Made by a program: the position numbers and the translations under genes
Shown: positions 20,045 through 29,105 of the stretch, one piece after another
Position numbering within the stretch: the stretch's first letter is position 1
How the letters are laid out: each line of letters begins with the position of its first letter
Assembly: GCA_045811525.1 (NCBI GenBank)
Contig: JBJMTV010000015.1
Location: forward strand, 62,001-126,000
Direction of reading: 5' to 3'
Length of the DNA: 64,000 nt
Source: VAZQ01 sp045811525
GTDB lineage: Bacteria; Pseudomonadota; Alphaproteobacteria; Rhizobiales; Xanthobacteraceae
The notes under the pieces: generated by a model
What the model was told of the DNA's origin: nothing
Database searches by the model: none
What the model saw: the letters and a program-made list of their open reading frames with translations, nothing else

Positions 20045-20495
20045 ACGGCGGGACAGCTGCAGGCGTAAAGGGCGCGCGCGCAAGCGGCGCTCTTCGCATT
20101 TTGGCAGCGCGCGTGCACAAGGGTGTGGAAAAGGTGGCCGGCCGGGAGCGGCGTCATGAGGAGGCCACTCGTACCGCTCCCGAACCGGCCGAACCCCACG
20201 GACCCAGGAGATGCGGCGGACCTGAGCACTCCGTAGGGTTATCAAGAAGCTACTGCTTCAAAGGAGCGAGGACCCGTGGAGCCGGGGGTCTTTCGCCTAC
20301 CTCATCGCTGTGGGCAACCTACCCTACCTGCTCGGGAAATCAACAATTTAGCTTGTGGATAGGGCAGTCAAGACGCCTCAACCTAAAGCATTAGGGTTGA
20401 CTCTGTCCGGCGGATCAGAGTTGGGGGTATCGCTATACTGGCGGAGCAGGCAACGGCACCACGCCGGCACCCCCGCCGCGGACGAATAAAGCAAT
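20045..20495. other. Intergenic region between rpmG and pleD
   Basis: 450 bases between convergent genes. Apart from the rpmG terminator there is a GC-rich part up to 20320 and a more AT-rich end. An imperfect inverted repeat CAACCTAA/TTAGGGTTG lies at about 20381-20399, and a near DnaA-box TTGTGGATAG at 20352. I found no open frame with coding character and no tRNA. A small RNA cannot be excluded. Confidence 0.35.
20067..20099 (+). terminator. Probable intrinsic terminator of rpmG
   Basis: 8-bp stem AAGGGCGC/GCGCTCTT with one G-U pair and an 11-base GC loop, followed by CGCATTTT. It starts 24 bases after the rpmG stop. The short T run makes it imperfect. Confidence 0.4.
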
Positions 20496-21866
20496 TCAGG
20501 CCGCGTGGGAGACCACGCGATTGCGCCCGTCGCGCTTGGCGCGATAGAGCGCCTGGTCGGCGCGCTTGAGGACGCTCGAAGCGTTCTCGCCCGTAGCAAG
20601 CGCCGCCATGCCAATCGAGATCGTCACCTCTACGGCGCGCGAGCCCTGCTGCATTAGGAATGGCTCGGTAGCGATGCTCCGGCGCAGCCGCTCGGCGACG
20701 ACGCTCGCAACCGCGAGATCGGCTTCAGGCATCACGACCACAAACTCCTCGCCTCCATAGCGGCATGCCAGATCGATGCCGCGGATGGACTTCCGGATCC
20801 GCACGGCAAACTCCCGCAGCACGTCGTCGCCCGCATCGTGTCCGTATGCATCATTGATCGATTTGAAATAGTCGATGTCGAGCACTAGGACACTGAGTGG
20901 TTTGCCGCGCGAGCTGGCCTGGTGGACCAATGCCGCGACATGCGTCTCCATGTAACGACGATTGTATAAGCCCGTGAGTGCGTCCGTGACCGCCATCTCG
21001 ATCGAGATCTGCACGTTGTCGCGCAGCCGGTCCGTGTAGCGCTTCCTGCGGATCTGGGTGCGCACGCGCGCCAATAGCTCGTGTCCCTCGATTGGGCGCT
21101 CGACATAGTCGTTTACTCCTATGTCGAGTGCGCGGACCAGCCGCGCCACGTTATCGGGATCCGATATGGCGAGGATGGGCAGGTTGCGTGTGCGGTCGAG
21201 CGAGCGCACCTGGCTGCACAGGCGCAGGCCATCGAAGGTGGCGAGGCCTAGCGAGACGATCAGCAGCTCGTAGTTGCCCTCGACGGCATGAAAGAGGGCG
21301 GCAGTGGCGTCCACCTCGATATCAACCGTGTGCTCGGCGGCCAGCGTGGCAGCGATCTGTTCGTAGGAGCTCACGCGATCGTCCACCATAAGAACGCGGC
21401 CATCGCGTCCGCTCTCGCTGAGCGCATCGCGCTCTGGGCTCTCAAGGCCGATGTCACGCGAGGTAAGCGCACGCATACGCAGCTCGTCTGTCATCAGCTT
21501 CAGCCGGGAAAGCGAACGCACACGCGCGATGAGAGCCACATCGGAGACCGGCTTTGTCAGAAAATCATCAGCACCGGCCTGCAGCGCCTTGACCCGAGCG
21601 GCCGGCTGGTCGAGAGCAGTGACCATGATGATGGGGATATGTTGGGTGCGAATCGAGCTCTTGAGACGCCGGCATACCTCGAACCCGTCGGGATCGGGCA
21701 TCATCGCGTCAAGCAGCACGATATCGCACTCGGCGCGCTCACAGATCGCCAGCGCCTCCGTCCCGCTCTTCGCGGTGACCACATCGAAGTATTCGGCAGA
21801 TAGCCGTGTCTCCAACAACCTCAGATCGGTGGGAAGGTCGTCGACGATGAGAACACGTCCGGTCAT
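20496..21866 (-). CDS. pleD: PleD-type response regulator / diguanylate cyclase
   Basis: 456-residue cytosolic protein with REC, second REC-like and GGDEF domains. The first receiver has phospho-acceptor Asp53 in LLDAMMP and the Lys of FLTKP. The second receiver-like domain (about residues 155-270) has Ser where Asp is expected (IVSLGLA), the adaptor arrangement of Caulobacter PleD. The GGDEF site reads YGGEEF, an active form, with the allosteric inhibitory RGID five residues before it. It makes c-di-GMP when phosphorylated and controls polar development. The gene follows divK by 12 bases on the same strand, so the pair is co-transcribed. Confidence 0.96.
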   Translation of the reverse strand: MTGRVLIVDDLPTDLRLLETRLSAEYFDVVTAKSGTEALAICERAECDIVLLDAMMPDPDGFEVCRRLKSSIRTQHIPIIMVTALDQPAARVKALQAGADDFLTKPVSDVALIARVRSLSRLKLMTDELRMRALTSRDIGLESPERDALSESGRDGRVLMVDDRVSSYEQIAATLAAEHTVDIEVDATAALFHAVEGNYELLIVSLGLATFDGLRLCSQVRSLDRTRNLPILAISDPDNVARLVRALDIGVNDYVERPIEGHELLARVRTQIRRKRYTDRLRDNVQISIEMAVTDALTGLYNRRYMETHVAALVHQASSRGKPLSVLVLDIDYFKSINDAYGHDAGDDVLREFAVRIRKSIRGIDLACRYGGEEFVVVMPEADLAVASVVAERLRRSIATEPFLMQQGSRAVEVTISIGMAALATGENASSVLKRADQALYRAKRDGRNRVVSHAA

Positions 21867-21878
21867 CCACGTCTCTCC

Positions 21879-22250
21879 TCAGGAGGTCCCAAGAAAATTT
21901 CGAATAGTCTCGATGAACTTGCCAACCGAGATCGGCTTCGACAGATAGGCTTCGCAGCCACCTTCTCGAATGCGCTCCTCGTCTCCCTTCATGGCGAATG
22001 CAGTCACCGCGACCACGGGAATCATCTTCAGCTCGGGATCATCCTTGAGCCACTTCGTGACTTCGAGCCCCGAAACCTCGGGCAGCTGGATGTCCATCAG
22101 GATCAGGTCAGGCCGATGCTTGCGCGCGAGGTCTAGCGCCTCGATGCCGTTGCGGGTCCCCACTGTGTGGTAGCCATGCGCTTCCAACAGATCATGGAAG
22201 AGCTTCATATTGAGCTCGTTGTCCTCCACGATCATCACGGTTTTCGACAT
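21879..22250 (-). CDS. divK: Single-domain response regulator DivK
   Basis: 123-residue lone receiver with acidic pocket VEDN (residues 9-11), phospho-acceptor Asp53 in LMDIQLP, and the Lys in YLSKPI. DivK transmits cell-pole signals to the CtrA pathway through DivJ/PleC/DivL. ATG 22250 follows GAGGTGGGGG; the frame upstream to 22445 is not supported. It forms an operon with pleD; a DUF3572 gene lies divergently about 870 bases away, a grouping common in Rhizobiales. Confidence 0.95.
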   Translation of the reverse strand: MSKTVMIVEDNELNMKLFHDLLEAHGYHTVGTRNGIEALDLARKHRPDLILMDIQLPEVSGLEVTKWLKDDPELKMIPVVAVTAFAMKGDEERIREGGCEAYLSKPISVGKFIETIRNFLGTS

Positions 22251-22529
22251 CCCCCACCTCCTGCAGTCCGTCTGCAGGCCTTCAGCAATGCGGCCGCAGC
22301 TTCGAATGGGCCTGAATACACCTGGGATTAAAGTGAAAATTAGTTTCGATGTCTTACGGAACCGCAAACGATGACGCGCAGCCTTGAAAGCGCGTGTTGA
22401 ACTCAGATAGGGCGCAATCGTGGGGATTCCGCGGCCGCTCGCCACCTGGTGACGCAGGCGCGCGCGGATGGGTTAACGGCAGACTGCTGCAACCTTTAAA
22501 AACGTGAGCATTGTACGCAAGTCAAAGTC

Positions 22530-22976
22530 TTAGCCAGGACCGGCCGGTGCGATGTCCATGGTGCGCCGACTCAAGGCGATGTTGAAGGTATAGCCTCCGA
22601 ACAAATCGACCAAGGTCACGAATATGAGCAGGAACGCAGCCTCCCAGCGCGGCTGTGTACCGATCAGGTGTGGCTTGCCGAACACCGCGACGAGCACCAC
22701 TGCAAGCGGGACCAGCGAAGCCATGCCATCGACCACGCCGATAAAACGGTTGAATGAGGACGGCAGACTGAACGGAATGGAGAGGAGCTGAAACGTCAGA
22801 TAGATGGCGACCAGCCATGCGATATTGAACCCAAGCCGGTCGGGTGTGAACAGACCTACGGCCCCGTCGAGCTGCGGAAACGAGCCCGCGTACCAGAAGA
22901 AGTAGACCTCCCAAGCCGCCAGTCCCAATGCGAACAGCACGCTCAGGCCAGCAATGGACACGTGGCTCCTGCGCAT
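22530..22976 (-). CDS. Four-helix membrane protein, unknown function
   Basis: 148-residue integral membrane protein with four hydrophobic segments (about residues 8-30, 48-70, 80-103 and 112-130) and a charged C-terminus. It has no recognised motif; the segments FWYAGSFPQLDG and FGGYTFN face likely loops. AGGGAGG lies six bases before the ATG. It stands alone between divK and the DUF3572 gene. No homology assignment can be made from memory. Confidence 0.75.
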   Translation of the reverse strand: MRRSHVSIAGLSVLFALGLAAWEVYFFWYAGSFPQLDGAVGLFTPDRLGFNIAWLVAIYLTFQLLSIPFSLPSSFNRFIGVVDGMASLVPLAVVLVAVFGKPHLIGTQPRWEAAFLLIFVTLVDLFGGYTFNIALSRRTMDIAPAGPG

Positions 22977-23124
22977 GGTTGCCTCCCTGTGCGCCGATCT
23001 TCCCCTCCCCTACCCGACATTTCGACCTGTCGTCGAGCCACCCCTGCTGTTTTCCCAGCCTTACCTGCTTGATCCTGCGGCAGAGCCGGAGTTTGCTGAG
23101 CTGTGTTGACGCCGCGAGCTCGCG

Positions 23125-23436
23125 ATGATTCGGAAAGCCTTACCGTTGCAGCACTCAGAGGGTCAGGCGCAGGCGGAGACCATCGCGATTGCGGCGCTGC
23201 ATTTCATCGCTGCAGACGCGCCGCGGCTCGAGTCCTTTTTGGACTGTACGGGGCTAACGACACAATCCATCCGTGAAGCGGCAGACACACCGCATTTTCT
23301 CCTCGGGGTACTCGATCACCTTGCCGGCGACGAGCGTTTGCTGCTCGCCTTTGCTGCAGAGAGCGAGCTTGATCCAGGCGCGGTGATTCGGGCTCGAGCG
23401 GCGCTTAGAGGGTGCCGGCACGGTGAGGTGCCGTAG
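23125..23436 (+). CDS. DUF3572 family protein
   Basis: 103-residue, mainly helical cytosolic protein beginning after a short basic N-terminus with AETIAIAALHFIAADAPRL (core motif ALxFIAxD). This DUF3572 family is typical of Alphaproteobacteria and repeatedly found beside divK. It precedes dinB by 15 bases on the same strand and may be co-transcribed with it. Function is unknown. The stated start is an ATG with only a weak ribosome site. Confidence 0.82.
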   Translation: MIRKALPLQHSEGQAQAETIAIAALHFIAADAPRLESFLDCTGLTTQSIREAADTPHFLLGVLDHLAGDERLLLAFAAESELDPGAVIRARAALRGCRHGEVP

Positions 23437-23451
23437 CCTGCAGGGGGTTTC

Positions 23452-24720
23452 TTGCCTGGATTCTGCCGCGACTGCCGAGCTGACCTAGCGGATGAAGCGA
23501 AGCGTTGCGGCCGCTGCGGATCGCCGCGCGTGTTGCATCACGGTGAACTTGGCGGTCTCTCCATTGCGCATGTGGACTGCGACGCGTTCTACGCCAGCAT
23601 CGAGAAGCGTGACGATCCTTCGCTCATTGACAAGCCGGTGATTGTCGGGGGCGGGCAGCGTGGCGTGGTGCTGACCGCCTGCTACGTCGCCCGTACCTAC
23701 GGGGTGCGCTCGGCAATGCCCATGTTTGAGGCGCGCCGGCTTTGTCCGAACGCGACCGTGGTGCGTCCGGATATGGAAAAATATGTACGTGTCGGCCGCG
23801 AAGTACGTGCTTTGATGCTCTCCCTGACCCCACTGGTCGAGCCGATCTCGATCGATGAGGCCTTCCTAGACCTTTCCGGCACGGCGCGCTTACATGCGAT
23901 GTGTCCAGCCAAGGTGCTGGCTACCTTCGCTGGCGAGGTGGAGAAAAGAGTAGGTATCACCGTCTCGGTCGGGCTTTCCTGCAACAAATTCCTGGCGAAG
24001 ATCGCCTCCGACCTCGACAAGCCACGTGGCTTTGCCGTGCTGGGGGCGACGGAGGCGGTGAGTTTTCTTGCGTCCAAACCCATCTCGCTTCTCTTTGGGG
24101 TCGGACGAGTTGCGGCGCAACGGCTTGCACGAGACGGTTTACGCACCATTGCCGATCTGCAACGGGCCGGCGAGCGTGACCTCACAAGACGTTATGGGCC
24201 GGAGGGTGAGCGGCTGTGGTGTCTCGCCCAGGGGCTCGACCACCGCGCAGTCAGAGCCGACCGCGAGACCAAAAGCATCTCGGCAGAGACCACATTTAAT
24301 CGTGATATCGGTGAATTTCGCCCACTCGAGCTGCACCTCTGGCGGCTTGCTGAAAAGGTATCGGGACGCTTGAAGAGCGCCTCGCTCGCTGGCGCGACCG
24401 TGACCCTGAAACTCAAGACGGCGGACTTTCGCATCCGCACTCGCGCGCGATCGCTCAACCATCCGACCCAGCTCGCCGCCCGCATTTTCGCAGTTGGGCG
24501 CGAGATTCTGGCGTGCGAAACAGACGGTACGCTGTTCCGCCTTGTCGGGGTCGGCGTCTCCGGACTGCGTGCCGCCGATGATTGCGATCGAGCCGACTTG
24601 CTGGAACGGCGAGCGGCAGAGGCGGAGGAAGCCGTGGACCGCCTGCGCCAACGATTTGGCCCGGCGGCGGTTCTAAAAGGTCTTACCCTCGCCCGCGACA
24701 AAGAGGATCAGAATGAATAG
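23452..24720 (+). CDS. dinB: DNA polymerase IV with N-terminal zinc ribbon
   Basis: 422-residue Y-family translesion polymerase. The N-terminus has a four-cysteine knuckle (Cys5, Cys8, Cys19, Cys22) that E. coli DinB lacks but which is found in Rhizobiales homologues. The palm motifs are HVDCDAFYASIE and SIDEAFLDLSG, with Asp and Glu for the two metals. The little-finger domain follows from about residue 270, and no clear beta-clamp motif is visible at the very C-terminus. The TTG at 23452 has AGGGGG just upstream and includes the zinc ribbon; an internal start would remove it. It may be SOS-controlled but I see no LexA box at the start. Confidence 0.94.
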   Translation: MPGFCRDCRADLADEAKRCGRCGSPRVLHHGELGGLSIAHVDCDAFYASIEKRDDPSLIDKPVIVGGGQRGVVLTACYVARTYGVRSAMPMFEARRLCPNATVVRPDMEKYVRVGREVRALMLSLTPLVEPISIDEAFLDLSGTARLHAMCPAKVLATFAGEVEKRVGITVSVGLSCNKFLAKIASDLDKPRGFAVLGATEAVSFLASKPISLLFGVGRVAAQRLARDGLRTIADLQRAGERDLTRRYGPEGERLWCLAQGLDHRAVRADRETKSISAETTFNRDIGEFRPLELHLWRLAEKVSGRLKSASLAGATVTLKLKTADFRIRTRARSLNHPTQLAARIFAVGREILACETDGTLFRLVGVGVSGLRAADDCDRADLLERRAAEAEEAVDRLRQRFGPAAVLKGLTLARDKEDQNE

Positions 24721-24736
24721 CGGCTCGCGCGAGCCG
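24721..24736. repeat. Perfect 16-base palindrome after dinB
   Basis: CGGCTCGCGCGAGCCG begins at the base after the dinB stop codon. It can fold with a 6-bp stem and four-base loop. No T run follows, so it may act as a Rho-dependent end or an mRNA stabiliser. Confidence 0.4.
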
Positions 24737-24766
24737 TAAGTGAATACATTGACCTCTCGCCGGACG

Positions 24767-24793
24767 AAAAAGGGCGCGCTCTCACCCAGAGCG
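24767..24793 (-). terminator. Probable terminator of eipB
   Basis: On the minus strand CGCTCT/AGAGCG with a five-base loop is followed by CGCCC and TTTTT. It begins about ten bases after the eipB stop at 24804, between convergent dinB and eipB. Confidence 0.45.
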
Positions 24794-24803
24794 ACGGATC
24801 GAA

Positions 24804-25670
24804 TCAGCCGCCGTTACAAGGTCGCGTTTCCCTCATGTCGAGAGACGTAAGATCGCCGCGGATCGAAAAATCGTTGTAATCGAGCACGAGGGCACGTGAC
24901 ACTCCGTTCCCGTAGACCTCGAACTTGATCGCGTAGATGGGGGACTGGTCGCCCCCCGAGCTCGCTTTGTCGAAATAGCTGACGGTGACCGGCCAACGCT
25001 CCAGGCCGGCTAGCGCTTTGTGGCCTGGCTCCGCATCACTGGGCGGACGCTCGTTCGGCGCAATTGTTCGTCCAATCACGCTGAGCGTCTGGTAGATCCT
25101 CTCGCCTTTTTCCGAGCCGTCATAGACCGGGACCTCAAGAATGGATTTACCGGCACGCCCCGCGGCGATGATGCGCCGCATATGGTCCGTTGGGAATGCG
25201 GTCGTCGCATCGAGCTCAAGCGTCTTCTCGACTGGCTTGAGCAGCTTGACGACGACCTTGTCGGGCAACCGCTCTGCGCGCCCCTCGACCGACTCGATCA
25301 GGCTCTGGTTGAGGTAATTCTCCGACTTGAAGACAAATGTTTTTCCGCCGCTATCCTCCCAGGTGGTGGTGCGCAGATCGCTCAGCGTCACCCTGCCCTC
25401 ACCATTGTCCATTTCCGACACTTGGCGGAACTGCAGCGCGTAGCCCTCGCAGGCACTACCCGAAAAATCATAGAGAATGCGGCCCCGGGCGCCGACAGTC
25501 GAGCTGCCGCGAGATTGCGCAAGGCTGAGCTCATAAACCGCACGATGCGATGCCAGCTCGTCCGTCTCAGCAGCCCAGGCACTAGTACCCAAGGAGAGGA
25601 TGATCAGCACTGCAACGCATGAAGGTCGCAGCAAACGCACGAATGCCGGATTGTCGAGGCTGGTCATCAC
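24804..25670 (-). CDS. eipB: Envelope integrity protein EipB (DUF1849)
   Basis: 288-residue periplasmic protein. Residues 1-34 give a signal peptide ending AWA-AE. The mature protein matches DUF1849: SHRAVYELSLAQ at the start, a beta-rich spiral with SGSACEGYAL, FPTDHMRRI in the centre, and a last Cys three residues from the end (PCNGG). Cys74 and Cys285 correspond to the conserved disulfide of Brucella EipB, which supports outer-envelope integrity together with the TPR protein TtpA. A second Met one codon downstream is an alternative start. It stands alone and convergent with dinB. Confidence 0.9.
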   Translation of the reverse strand: MMTSLDNPAFVRLLRPSCVAVLIILSLGTSAWAAETDELASHRAVYELSLAQSRGSSTVGARGRILYDFSGSACEGYALQFRQVSEMDNGEGRVTLSDLRTTTWEDSGGKTFVFKSENYLNQSLIESVEGRAERLPDKVVVKLLKPVEKTLELDATTAFPTDHMRRIIAAGRAGKSILEVPVYDGSEKGERIYQTLSVIGRTIAPNERPPSDAEPGHKALAGLERWPVTVSYFDKASSGGDQSPIYAIKFEVYGNGVSRALVLDYNDFSIRGDLTSLDMRETRPCNGG

Positions 25671-25817
25671 TACCTCTTAGAGCCCAAGGCAAGATATGAA
25701 TGCCCCTGTCACCCTGCAACCGCGTAGCTCGGCCCTGATTTTGGCGATCTTGCACCCTGTTGCGCGATGGGCGAAGAAGACCTCCCAAGCGTGAATCCGT
25801 TCGATCAAGGAGGCCTT

Positions 25818-26285
25818 ATGGCCGGAGCGATAGAGAAGAAGATTGCAGAACTGGGGATCTCGCTTCCGACGCCTGCAAGCCCGGTTGCGAACTACATTCC
25901 GTTTGTTCGCCTCGGAACACAATTGTTTGTGTCCGGACAAATTTGCCTCGATGCGGAAGGCAAGCTCGTGGCAAAGGGGAAGCTTGGAGGCGGCGTGCCG
26001 ATTGAAGCGGGTCAAAACGCGGCACGCGCTTGCGCGGTCAACCTGCTGGCCCAGGTGAGGGCAGCCGTCGGTGATCTTGACCGGGTGGCCCGCGTGGTCC
26101 GTCTCGGCGGCTTCATCAACTCGGATCCGGCTTTTCTGGAAGGACCAAAGGTGATGAACGGAGCCTCCGACCTGATGGTGGAGGTGTTTGGCGATAAAGG
26201 GCGGCATGCGCGGACCACAGTGGGGGTGGCTGTCTTGCCGGGGGACGCTGCAGTCGAGGTTGAGGGGCTATTCGAGATTGCCTGA
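25818..26285 (+). CDS. RidA (YjgF/YER057c) family protein
   Basis: 155-residue protein of the Rid superfamily, the longer type II-like form with an extra N-terminal segment (IEKKIAELGISLP). The core shows LFVSGQIC, then N-L(L)AQVRAAVGDLDRV and HARTTVGVAVLPGDAAVEVE, including the Arg that binds carboxylates in enamine/imine deaminases. AAGGAGG lies seven bases before the ATG at 25818; an earlier frame start at 25767 lacks one. The likely role is hydrolysis of reactive enamines; some relatives have other substrates. Confidence 0.9.
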   Translation: MAGAIEKKIAELGISLPTPASPVANYIPFVRLGTQLFVSGQICLDAEGKLVAKGKLGGGVPIEAGQNAARACAVNLLAQVRAAVGDLDRVARVVRLGGFINSDPAFLEGPKVMNGASDLMVEVFGDKGRHARTTVGVAVLPGDAAVEVEGLFEIA

Positions 26286-26304
26286 CGCGGCTCAGCAACC
26301 ACGG

Positions 26305-27051
26305 GTGTGCGCGTTGGATCGGTTGGTTGCACGACCGATTGCACATCGCGGGCTGCACGTTCTGCAAGACGGGCTCGTGGAAAACACGTCTTCGGCCTTC
26401 GAGGCGGCGATTGCTGCAGGCTACGGCATAGAGTGCGATCTGCAGATCACTGCCGATGGGGAAGCAGTGGTGCATCACGATCCCGTGCTCGGGCGCTTGA
26501 CCGACGGAAGCGCGCGCATTGCCGCCTTAACTACAGCCGAGCTCAAGCAGATTGCCTTCAAGTCGTCTGGCGATCGCATGATCACCCTAGGCGAGCTATG
26601 CGACCTTGTCGCTGGCCGCGCGGCCATGCTGATCGAGCTCAAGAGTGGGTTTGACGGCGACCAGAGACTGGTCAGACGTGCTGCGGAAGTTCTTGTGGGA
26701 TATGCAGGACCTGCAGCCGTCATGTCGTTCGATCCGGGACAGGTCGCGGCGTTGCGGCGTTGCGCACCACGTCTGCCCCGCGGCATCGTGGCCGAGAGTC
26801 AGTATCGTCCAGTGGATTGGGCTCAGCTGCCGCAAGGCCTGCGCCGATCCATGACCTACTTCGCCCACGCGCTCAGAACGCGCCCGCAATTCGTCGCGTT
26901 CGCGGTGAAGGATCTGCCCGCGGCTATCCCCTGGTTCGCCCGCCAGATGTTTCGGCTCCCGATACTAACCTGGACAGTGCGCAGCTTTGAGGAGTGGCAG
27001 CGAGCAAGCCATTTTGCCGACCAGATGATCTTCGAGGGGTTCCGCCCGTAA
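26305..27051 (+). CDS. Glycerophosphodiester phosphodiesterase family protein
   Basis: 248-residue TIM-barrel enzyme that hydrolyses glycerophosphodiesters to glycerol-3-phosphate and alcohols. Key motifs are AHRG (His at about residue 13), EN(T) downstream, ECDLQIT with catalytic Glu and Asp, and VVHHDP. There is no signal peptide, so it is cytosolic. The GTG at 26305 is preferred; the frame extends upstream into the RidA gene but that part is an antisense artefact. It follows RidA by 19 bases and precedes the FemAB-like gene by 22, probably one operon. Confidence 0.9.
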   Translation: MCALDRLVARPIAHRGLHVLQDGLVENTSSAFEAAIAAGYGIECDLQITADGEAVVHHDPVLGRLTDGSARIAALTTAELKQIAFKSSGDRMITLGELCDLVAGRAAMLIELKSGFDGDQRLVRRAAEVLVGYAGPAAVMSFDPGQVAALRRCAPRLPRGIVAESQYRPVDWAQLPQGLRRSMTYFAHALRTRPQFVAFAVKDLPAAIPWFARQMFRLPILTWTVRSFEEWQRASHFADQMIFEGFRP

Positions 27052-27073
27052 ACTGGGCCACGCCAAGATCTTT

Positions 27074-28252
27074 ATGACCATCGAGCTCACCATTAAGCTG
27101 GCAAACCGGATCACCGATGTTGCTGCGGAAAGCTGGGATGCTTGCGCCAACCCGGCGGGGCCGCAAGCCGCCGTTTCGATCCCGTATAATCCATTCATCT
27201 CGCACAGTTTCTTGGCATCGCTCGAGCTCTCCGCCTCAGTCCATGCGCGCACGGGTTGGCAGCCCATGCACGTCCTCGCGCATGACCCGGCCGGAGTGCT
27301 GGTGGGTGCGGCGCCTTGCTACGCGAAATCGCACTCACGCGGCGAATATGTTTTCGACCACGGCTGGGCTGAGGCTTATGAGCGCGCCGGTGGGAGCTAC
27401 TATCCAAAGCTGCAGGTGTCCGTGCCATTCACGCCGGCAACCGGCCGGCGCCTCTTGGTGCGTCCGGATCCGCAAAGCTCGGCGGTACAAGGAGCACTCG
27501 GCGATGCACTTGCCAACATCTGCCGCAAATCGAAGACCTCTTCAGTGCACGTCACTTTTGCCACTGAGCCGGAATGGCGCCTGCTTGGCGAGCGCGGCTA
27601 TCTCAAACGCACGCACCAACAGTTTCATTGGCAAAATGCCGGATACAACAGTTTCGACGAGTTTCTGGGGGCGCTCGCCTCGCGCAAGCGCAAGACCATT
27701 CGCCGCGAGCGCGAAGATGCCCTCGCCAATGGCATCACCATCCATTGCCTTACCGGATCGGATCTGACGGAAAGCGTGTGGGACGCATTCTTTGCTTTTT
27801 ACATGGAGACCGGCTCGCGCAAATGGGGTCGTCCGTACCTCACGCGCTCCTTCTATTCGTTGGTCGGTGAGAAGATGGGCCACCGCATTCTTCTGGTGAT
27901 GGCCAAGCGCAACCGCCGTTGGATAGCGGGTGCCATCAATTTCATCGGTTCCGACACTTTGTACGGGCGTCATTGGGGCTGCGCGGAGCACCATCCGTTT
28001 CTGCACTTCGAGGTGTGCTATTATCAGGCGATCCAATACGCGATCGAGAAGAAGCTGGCCCGCGTGGAAGCGGGGGCTCAGGGCGAGCACAAGCTGGCGC
28101 GCGGCTATATGCCGATCACTACCTATTCGGCCCATCATATTGACGATCCCCGCCTGCGCCTTGCCATAGAGGATTTTCTCACGCGCGAACGCGCCTACGT
28201 AGCAGCGGCGAACGATGAGCTCGGCGCGGCAACCCCGTTTCGGAAAGGCTGA
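27074..28252 (+). CDS. FemAB-like GNAT acyltransferase (DUF482 / PF04339)
   Basis: 392-residue cytosolic protein. It matches the COG3146 family: NPFISHSFL at about residue 38 and WQPMHVLA near 63, later Q-FHWQNAGY with FDEFLGALASRKRKTIRRER at about 195-215, and a C-terminal GAQGEHKLARGY. Two GNAT-type folds are expected. The reaction has not been defined; FemAB relatives add amino acids to peptidoglycan, but here that is inference only. It follows the glycerophosphodiesterase and precedes a HIT-protein gene. Confidence 0.85.
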   Translation: MTIELTIKLANRITDVAAESWDACANPAGPQAAVSIPYNPFISHSFLASLELSASVHARTGWQPMHVLAHDPAGVLVGAAPCYAKSHSRGEYVFDHGWAEAYERAGGSYYPKLQVSVPFTPATGRRLLVRPDPQSSAVQGALGDALANICRKSKTSSVHVTFATEPEWRLLGERGYLKRTHQQFHWQNAGYNSFDEFLGALASRKRKTIRREREDALANGITIHCLTGSDLTESVWDAFFAFYMETGSRKWGRPYLTRSFYSLVGEKMGHRILLVMAKRNRRWIAGAINFIGSDTLYGRHWGCAEHHPFLHFEVCYYQAIQYAIEKKLARVEAGAQGEHKLARGYMPITTYSAHHIDDPRLRLAIEDFLTRERAYVAAANDELGAATPFRKG

Positions 28253-28317
28253 GAAGGGAATTGCCGACAAGGCCGTCCCCTCATGCAGTGCATTACTCCA
28301 GCGAAGGGTGCCAGGAC

Positions 28318-28752
28318 ATGCCCGCATATGATCGGAACAACATTTTCGCGAAGATTCTTCGCGGCGAGCTCCCGTGCCACAAGGTCTACGAGGATGACAA
28401 AGCTTTCGCCTTCCTCGACATTATGCCACGCGCGCCGGGCCACACTCTCGTCCTACCGAAGGCACCCGCGCGCAACGTGCTCGACGTCGCGCCGGACGAT
28501 TTCGCGCACGTCATGAAAGTCGCGCAGCGAGTTGCGCGGGTGAGCGTCGAACGGTTCGCGGCCGACGGCGTGACTATTCAGCAATTCAATGAAAGCGCCG
28601 GCGGGCAGGTCGTGTTTCATCTCCACGTCCACGTCATTCCGCGCCGGACAGGCGTGTCGCTCAAGCCCCCTGCTTCGGCGCAGGGGGATCCTGATGTGCT
28701 GGCAGAGCAGGCAAAGAAGCTCGCAGAGGCGCTCGCCAAATGGCCGGCGTAG
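28318..28752 (+). CDS. HIT family nucleotide hydrolase/transferase
   Basis: 144-residue member of the Hint branch. Starts MPAYDRNNIFAKIL; the conserved FLDIMPRAPGHTLVLPK lies near residue 35, and the histidine triad HLHVHVIPR at 101-105 provides the nucleophile. Substrates are probably adenosine phosphoramidates or dinucleoside polyphosphates. The ATG at 28318 is chosen by family length. It is 65 bases after the FemAB-like gene. Confidence 0.94.
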   Translation: MPAYDRNNIFAKILRGELPCHKVYEDDKAFAFLDIMPRAPGHTLVLPKAPARNVLDVAPDDFAHVMKVAQRVARVSVERFAADGVTIQQFNESAGGQVVFHLHVHVIPRRTGVSLKPPASAQGDPDVLAEQAKKLAEALAKWPA

Positions 28753-28767
28753 CTTTCCCGCAGGTCC

Positions 28768-29100
28768 TCAGCCGGCGAGCTTGGCGCCAAGAATCAATGC
28801 CGCCTCTCCGGCAAACACACCAGCAAACACCGAACGGCGCACGGCCAGATAAGCAGCGAAGCCGCAGGCGATAGCGGCGAGGCGGACACCAAACGGAACA
28901 AGGGCCAAAGCTCCCGGAGGACTGAGGATGATCTTGGCGATCACACCCGCCAGAATAGCCGTGGCAACTGCGCGGGCCCAGACGAAGAGCTCCGAATGCT
29001 CATCAATGCCGCGGGCGAAGACCAGCCCGAGGATGCGCCACGTCTGGCTGGGCAGAAACCCCACCAGCAGAAGCAGCATATAGGCTTGCAGCTCCGTCAT
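28768..29100 (-). CDS. azlD: AzlD family branched-chain amino acid transport subunit
   Basis: 110-residue membrane protein with four hydrophobic segments, typical of the small subunit of the AzlCD exporter. FLPSQTWRILGL near residue 17 matches the family. AzlC ends five bases upstream, making a two-gene operon. The pair exports branched-chain or related amino acids in Bacillus; the substrate here is inferred from the family only. ATG 29100 is chosen over an upstream frame. Confidence 0.88.
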   Translation of the reverse strand: MTELQAYMLLLLVGFLPSQTWRILGLVFARGIDEHSELFVWARAVATAILAGVIAKIILSPPGALALVPFGVRLAAIACGFAAYLAVRRSVFAGVFAGEAALILGAKLAG

Positions 29101-29105
29101 TGCCC

